DNA from: Streptomyces sp. NBC_01306
GTDB lineage: Bacteria; Actinomycetota; Actinomycetes; Streptomycetales; Streptomycetaceae
Direction: 5' to 3'
Assembly: GCF_026340465.1 (NCBI RefSeq)
Contig: NZ_JAPEPC010000001.1
Location: 620,001-684,000, forward strand
DNA: 64,000 nt
Under the pieces are notes generated by a model, which was given only the letters and a program-made list of their open reading frames with translations, was not told the DNA's origin and searched no databases. The translations under genes were made by a program, and so were the position numbers. The stretch's first letter is position 1, and each line of letters begins with the position of its first letter. Of this stretch, positions 59,902 through 64,000 are shown piece after piece.

Positions 59902-60729
59902 CTATCCGGCGTTCGTGGAGAAGAGTCCGCCCGTGGGCCCCTGCTTGTCGCCGCCCTGCGCCTTCTTCAGCGCGTTCGCCAGACCCTCGATGGTCAGCGA
60001 CTGGAGGATGACACGGCCGTTGCCCTCCAGCGTGGCCAGCGACAGGCCCTCGCCGCCGAAGACGGCGTTCATCATGCCCTGGCGGTTGAGGCCGCCGATG
60101 CGCTGGACGCCGTACTCGATGCCCTCCTCGAAGGCGACGATGCAGCCGGTGTCGACCTCGATACGGCCGCCGAAGTCGGCCGGGTTGAGGTCGATGAAGT
60201 TGCCCGCGCCGCAGATGATCACGGTCCCCCGGCCGGTGAACTTCTCCAGGATGAAACCCTCACCGCCGCTGCGGCCCGTCCGGCCGCCCTGCCAGGCGAT
60301 ACCGAAATCGACGGTGGACTCCGCCGCCACGAACGCGTCCTTCTCGGCGAACCACGCCCGGGAGCCGTTCAGCTCCAGGGCGCGCATCTCGCCCGGGAGC
60401 ACGCCCGCGAAGCCGACCGTGCCCTCGCCGCCGGTGGCCGCGAAGTACTGGAAGGCGAGCGATTCACCCGCCAGGGCCCGCTGGCCCACCTGCATCGCGG
60501 TGCCCATGGCCTGCCTGAGGATCCCGCCCATGCCGCCGGCCTGCCCCTGCTGACCGCCCTGTCCCTGCTGGCCGCCACCGCCGCCGGGCCCGGAGAGACG
60601 CGTCTCCATGCTCACGTTCGAGGTCTTGAAGAGGAACTTCCCGGCCTCGCAGTAGACGGTCTGGCCGGGCTGAAGGCTGACGACGGCCATCTGCATGGCG
60701 TTGCCGACGATCTCTTGCTGGAGGGTCAC
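59902..60729 (-). CDS. AIM24-family protein
   Basis: 275 aa from GTG 60729 (AAGGAG upstream): VTLQQEIVGNAMQMAVVSLQ, PGQTVYCEAGKFLFKTSNVS. A Gly/Gln-rich insertion (residues ~48-70) precedes GILRQAMGTAMQVGQRALAG and ESLAFQYFAATGGEGTVGFA; the C-terminal trimeric-beta part has GVLPGEMRALELNGSRAWFA, ILEKFTGRGTVIICGAGNFI, LNRQGMMNAVFGGEGLSLAT. TIM24/AIM24-like proteins are widespread with unknown molecular role. Monocistronic. Confidence 0.85.
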   Translation of the reverse strand: MTLQQEIVGNAMQMAVVSLQPGQTVYCEAGKFLFKTSNVSMETRLSGPGGGGGQQGQGGQQGQAGGMGGILRQAMGTAMQVGQRALAGESLAFQYFAATGGEGTVGFAGVLPGEMRALELNGSRAWFAEKDAFVAAESTVDFGIAWQGGRTGRSGGEGFILEKFTGRGTVIICGAGNFIDLNPADFGGRIEVDTGCIVAFEEGIEYGVQRIGGLNRQGMMNAVFGGEGLSLATLEGNGRVILQSLTIEGLANALKKAQGGDKQGPTGGLFSTNAG

Positions 60730-60946
60730 GGCCGGTTCTCCTTGGGGCGGTGGCGGGGGCCGGTACATCCGTACCGGCAGGTGAACGGCCGGGGCCCGCT
60801 GTTCGGTTCCGGCTGTCCGGTTCCGGGCGGGGCTGTCGGCACCGGACCCCGGACTCGCAGTCCGTTTCCCGCCGGTACGGGTGGCCGTCCGCCGCTTTGC
60901 TGGGACGTGCGAACACTACCGACGAAACGACGGGGCGGGACACACA

Positions 60947-61684
60947 ATGTCTTCTCTGAACAGGTCAGCGCTGGACGGCCGGGCGGCGCTGGTGACGGGC
61001 GGCAGCCGCGGGATCGGGGCCGCCGTGGCACTGCGGCTGGCGCGGGAGGGCGCGGACGTCGCGATCACCTTCGAACGGAACGAGACCGCAGCCAAGGAGG
61101 TCGTCGCCGGGATCCAGGAGGCCGGCCGCCGGGGTCTGGCGCTGCGTACGGACGCGGCGACCGCCGTGGCCCGCACCGCCGAGGAGTTCGGCGGGCTCGA
61201 CATCCTCGTGAACAACGCGGGGGTCGGTGTGCTGGCCCCGGTCGGCGATCTCACGGCGGCCGACCTCGACCGTACGCTCGCGGTCAACGTACGAGAGGTC
61301 TTCCTCGGCTCACAGGCCGCGGCCGCGGTGCTCAGGCCGGGCGGCCGGATCATTTCGACCGGCACGGCGCTGACCCGCTACGCGGGCGGTCCCGGGGCCA
61401 GCCTCTACGGAATGAGCAAGGCCGCGCTGACCGGGCTGACCCGGTCGCTCGCCCGGGAGCTGGGCGAGCGGGGCATCACGGTCAACGTGATCCAGCCGGG
61501 CCCGGTCGACACGGAGATGAACCCGGCGGACGGCCCGTACGCCGGGCCCCAGCGCGCGGCAACGGCGCTGGGACGCTTCGGGACGGCGGACGAGGTGGCC
61601 TCGCTGGTGGCGTATCTGGCCGGCGAGGAGGCCGGGTATGTGACGGGGGCCGAGCTGCTGGTGGACGGCGGGCACGCGGCGTAA
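60947..61684 (+). CDS. short-chain dehydrogenase/reductase
   Basis: 245 aa from ATG 60947 (MSSLNRSALDGRAALVTGGS). Cofactor loop VTGGSRGIGAAVALRLAREG, NNAGVGVLAPVGDLT, IISTGTALTRYAGGPGASLY with YGMSKAALTG (YxxxK), ITVNVIQPGPVDTEMNP, terminal GYVTGAELLVDGGHAA. FabG-like; the catalytic Ser position is occupied by the ST of IISTGTAL. Substrate unknown. Converges on allB across a very stable terminator. Confidence 0.87.
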   Translation: MSSLNRSALDGRAALVTGGSRGIGAAVALRLAREGADVAITFERNETAAKEVVAGIQEAGRRGLALRTDAATAVARTAEEFGGLDILVNNAGVGVLAPVGDLTAADLDRTLAVNVREVFLGSQAAAAVLRPGGRIISTGTALTRYAGGPGASLYGMSKAALTGLTRSLARELGERGITVNVIQPGPVDTEMNPADGPYAGPQRAATALGRFGTADEVASLVAYLAGEEAGYVTGAELLVDGGHAA

Positions 61685-61730
61685 CACCGGCGCAGGGGGC
61701 CTCTCACACGCCGGCCTCCGCCCCGGAACC

Positions 61731-61772
61731 GGGCCGGCCGGCCTCCGCTCCGGGGCGGAGGCCGGCCGGCCC
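61731..61772. terminator. 18-bp-stem bidirectional terminator
   Basis: GGGCCGGCCGGCCTCCGC (61731-61748), loop TCCGGG, and its exact complement 61755-61772, between convergent SDR and allantoinase genes. Confidence 0.8.
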
Positions 61773-61817
61773 GGGCGTCGCGTTACCGGCGGCTCGGGCG
61801 TCGCGAAACCGGCAGGC

Positions 61818-63155
61818 TCAGGCGTCGCGTTCGAGCAGCCGGCCCACCGGCTCGCCCACTACGCCGTTCTCGGCGATCCGCTCGCCCCGCAGCCAGGTGG
61901 AGCGCACGACCCCGTACAGGGTCTTCCCGGCGTATGCCGTCACCTGGTTCCGGTGGTACAGCTCCGCCGGGTCGACGGTGAAGGTGTCGTCCGGCGCCAG
62001 CACCGCGAAGTCGGCGTCCCGGCCGGCCTCGATCGCGCCCTTGCCGGACAGCCCGGCGAGTGCTGCCGGCGCCGTGGACATCCAGCGGACCACGTCGTCG
62101 AGGCTGTGGCCCCGCTCGCGCGCCGCCGTCCAGATCGCCGGGAGCCCCAGCTGGAGGGAGGAGATGCCGCCCCAGGCGTCGGCGAAGTCGGGGGTCTTGA
62201 GGTCAGTGGTGCAGGGCGAGTGGTCGGAGACGATGCAGTCGATCGTCCCGTCGGCAAGCCCCTGCCACAGCGCGTCCTGGTTGGCGGCCTCACGGATCGG
62301 CGGGCAGCACTTGAACTCCGTTGCCCCGTCCGGGACTTCCTCGGCCGTCAGGGTGAGGAAGTGCGGGCAGGACTCCACGGTGACCCGGACGCCCTCGCGC
62401 TTGGCGGCGGCGATCAGCGGAAGCGCGTCGCTGGACGAGAGGTGCAGGACGTGGATGCGCGCGTCCAGCCGCCTGGCGAGCGCGATGAGGCCCTCGATCG
62501 CCTGGTTCTCGGCGGCGCGGGGGCGGGAGGCCAGGAAGTCCGCGTACTGCGGGCCGCTGCGCTGCGGGGCGTCGGCCAGCTGGTGCGGGTCCTCGGCGTG
62601 GACGATCAGCAGCCCGCCGAAGCCGGCGATCTCGGCCATGGACCGGGCGAGCTCCTCCTGGTCGAGCTCGGGGAACTCCTCGACGCCGGAAGGCGACAGG
62701 AAGCACTTGAAGCCGAACACCCCGGCGTCGTACAGCGGGCGCAGGTCCTTGACGTTGGAGGGGATCGCGCCGCCCCAGAAGCCGACGTCGATGTGCGCCT
62801 TGCTGCGGGCCACGTCCTGCTTGGTCCGCAGGTTGGCGGCGGTCGTGGTCGGCGGCAGCGAGTTGAGCGGCATGTCGAGCAGCGTGGTGATCCCGCCGGC
62901 CGCGGCGGCCCTGGTCGCGGTCCAGAACCCCTCCCACTCGGTGCGGCCGGGGTCGTTCACATGGACGTGGGTGTCGACGAGGCCGGGGAGCAGCACGTCG
63001 TCGCCGAAGTCCGTCAGCCGGGCGCCATCCGGCACCTCCGCGTCGTAGGGCAGCACTGCTGCGATCTTCCCATCGGCGACGGCGACCGATGCGGCGCGCG
63101 TCCCCTGGGGGGTGATGACTCGCGTCGAGCGCAGTACCAGTTCGGTGGTGGACAC
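61818..63155 (-). CDS. allB: allantoinase
   Basis: 445 aa from GTG 63155 (GAAAGAGGGG upstream; [20 protein letters not shown]). Amidohydrolase motifs: [20 protein letters not shown] (metal His), [15 protein letters not shown] (carboxylated Lys), [53 protein letters not shown], and CIVSDHSPC (metal Asp). The [12 protein letters not shown] and FKCCPPIR patterns separate allantoinase from dihydropyrimidinase. It opens allantoin to allantoate in purine-nitrogen use. Divergent from an IclR regulator gene. Confidence 0.92.
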   Translation of the reverse strand: MSTTELVLRSTRVITPQGTRAASVAVADGKIAAVLPYDAEVPDGARLTDFGDDVLLPGLVDTHVHVNDPGRTEWEGFWTATRAAAAGGITTLLDMPLNSLPPTTTAANLRTKQDVARSKAHIDVGFWGGAIPSNVKDLRPLYDAGVFGFKCFLSPSGVEEFPELDQEELARSMAEIAGFGGLLIVHAEDPHQLADAPQRSGPQYADFLASRPRAAENQAIEGLIALARRLDARIHVLHLSSSDALPLIAAAKREGVRVTVESCPHFLTLTAEEVPDGATEFKCCPPIREAANQDALWQGLADGTIDCIVSDHSPCTTDLKTPDFADAWGGISSLQLGLPAIWTAARERGHSLDDVVRWMSTAPAALAGLSGKGAIEAGRDADFAVLAPDDTFTVDPAELYHRNQVTAYAGKTLYGVVRSTWLRGERIAENGVVGEPVGRLLERDA

Positions 63156-63453
63156 CCGGGCCCCTCTTTCCATATAGCGAAATTCACGTTCCAATAATGG
63201 AGTGTTCGCTGCGCGCCGTGGCTCGTCAAGACCGGACCGGCCGCCTGGATGATTCCACAAAGCAAAAGCCGAATTTCGGGTGCCGGAATGTGCTTCCCTC
63301 CGGTACCTCTGGGTCCGGATCGTACCCATCCGGCCGCCTGATCCGGACAAAGGGGTCCTGACCGGCCCCAACGCCTGCCGCCGAGGGGGATGCAGCGGGC
63401 TCCGGCCCGGTAGGCTGGCGCCTTGCCCCGCCCGCCTCGAAAGGACCGCCGCC
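63156..63453. promoter_or_regulatory. allB / iclR divergent promoter region
   Basis: The first 40 bp upstream of allB (63175-63200) are AT-rich for this genome (CATATAGCGAAATTCACG) and likely hold its promoter and the operator of the IclR protein. The rest is GC-rich with no gene seen. Confidence 0.4.
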
Positions 63454-64000
63454 GTGCCGCAGTCCCACGCCAGCGCACCCGACGCCAAGACCGCAGCACC
63501 GAGCGGTGGCGTCCAGTCCCTGGAGCGCGCCTTCGATCTGCTGGAGCGGATGGCCGACGCCGGTGGAGAGGTCGGCCTGAGCGAGCTCTCGGCCGCCAGC
63601 GGTCTGCCGCTGCCCACGATCCACCGGCTGATGCGCACCCTGGTCGCCTGCGGCTACGTACGCCAGCAGCCCAACCGGCGCTACGCGCTGGGCCCGCGCC
63701 TGATCCGGCTCGGCGAGTCGTCGGCCCGGCTGCTCGGGACCTGGGCCCGCCCCTATCTCGCGCGGCTGGTCGAGGAGACCGGGGAGACGGCGAACATGGC
63801 CCTGCTCGACGGGGACGAGGTCGTGTACGTCGCGCAGGTCCCGTCGAAGCACTCCATGCGGATGTTCACCGAGGTGGGGCGGCGGGTCCTGCCGCACTCC
63901 ACCGGAGTCGGCAAGGCGCTGCTCGCGCACACCTCGCCGCCCGAGGTCAGGGCGCTGCTGGCACGGACCGGTATGCCGGCCGCCACCGAGAAGACGATCA
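63454..64000 (+). CDS. IclR-family regulator, AllR-like (3' end beyond window)
   Basis: Starts at GTG 63454 (GAAAGGA upstream) and is open to the window edge, 182 codons. Winged helix: [60 protein letters not shown]. The IclR effector domain begins [60 protein letters not shown]. Its position next to allB and the sequence style point to the allantoin/glyoxylate-sensing repressor of purine catabolism (inference). Confidence 0.88.
   Translation, partial: MPQSHASAPDAKTAAPSGGVQSLERAFDLLERMADAGGEVGLSELSAASGLPLPTIHRLMRTLVACGYVRQQPNRRYALGPRLIRLGESSARLLGTWARPYLARLVEETGETANMALLDGDEVVYVAQVPSKHSMRMFTEVGRRVLPHSTGVGKALLAHTSPPEVRALLARTGMPAATEKTI

Noticed and set aside
58559-60553. 664-codon plus-strand frame
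   Set aside because: Antisense to the histidine kinase and AIM24 genes, biased composition only.
1-64000. tRNA, rRNA, CRISPR arrays and riboswitches
   Set aside because: None was recognised by eye; a short tRNA could be missed without a covariance search.

Overview
The window is high-GC DNA with the gene families, codon use and short GTG/ATG overlaps of a Streptomyces-type actinomycete (inferred from content; no rRNA or tRNA gene was seen). The right end (allantoinase gene divergent from an IclR regulator) and the transporter/GntR cluster look like conserved chromosome. The middle looks like a decaying accessory tract.

Left part (1-25.3 kb), mostly intact metabolism: the end-truncated gene of a gamma-glutamyltransferase homologue; an ApbE flavin transferase; a universal-stress protein co-translated with a shrunken CBS-BON protein; a DedA/PAP2/PAP2 membrane operon and a separate COG4705 membrane gene that share the same 18-bp palindrome upstream; a lipoate ligase; an LLM oxidoreductase; a SnoaL-like protein and a cyclase; a three-gene reductive pyrimidine/beta-alanine operon (ureidopropionase, class III transaminase, dihydropyrimidinase); an XRE regulator divergent from a methionine aminopeptidase, both apparently leaderless; a secreted gamma-glutamyltransferase; exonuclease III; an MBL-fold protein; and an orphan pcaL fusion gene.

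Middle part (25.3-49.1 kb), accessory and degraded: integrase remnant, IS701-like remnant, three IS5-type elements or pieces and an internally deleted IS copy, interspersed with intact cargo. The cargo includes an ECF sigma factor with a C-terminal zinc finger, a Tat protein/DUF4331/small-protein cassette, an esterase, SDR enzymes, and an RsbQ-RsbP-STAS partner-switching operon beside the wreck of a SigB-type sigma gene. Broken genes include DUF1206, SigB-type sigma, a conserved hypothetical, NmrA, NUDIX, a membrane-anchored hypothetical, DnaE2 and HbpS/GlcG.

Right part (49.1-64 kb), intact again: an ABC sugar uptake operon with ROK kinase, facing a GntR regulator and a Gfo/Idh dehydrogenase; a two-component system apparently co-transcribed with a cytochrome P450 and a PaaI thioesterase; an AIM24 protein; an SDR; allantoinase (allB); and the start of an IclR/AllR-like regulator cut by the window edge. 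Several strong bidirectional hairpin terminators separate convergent genes.
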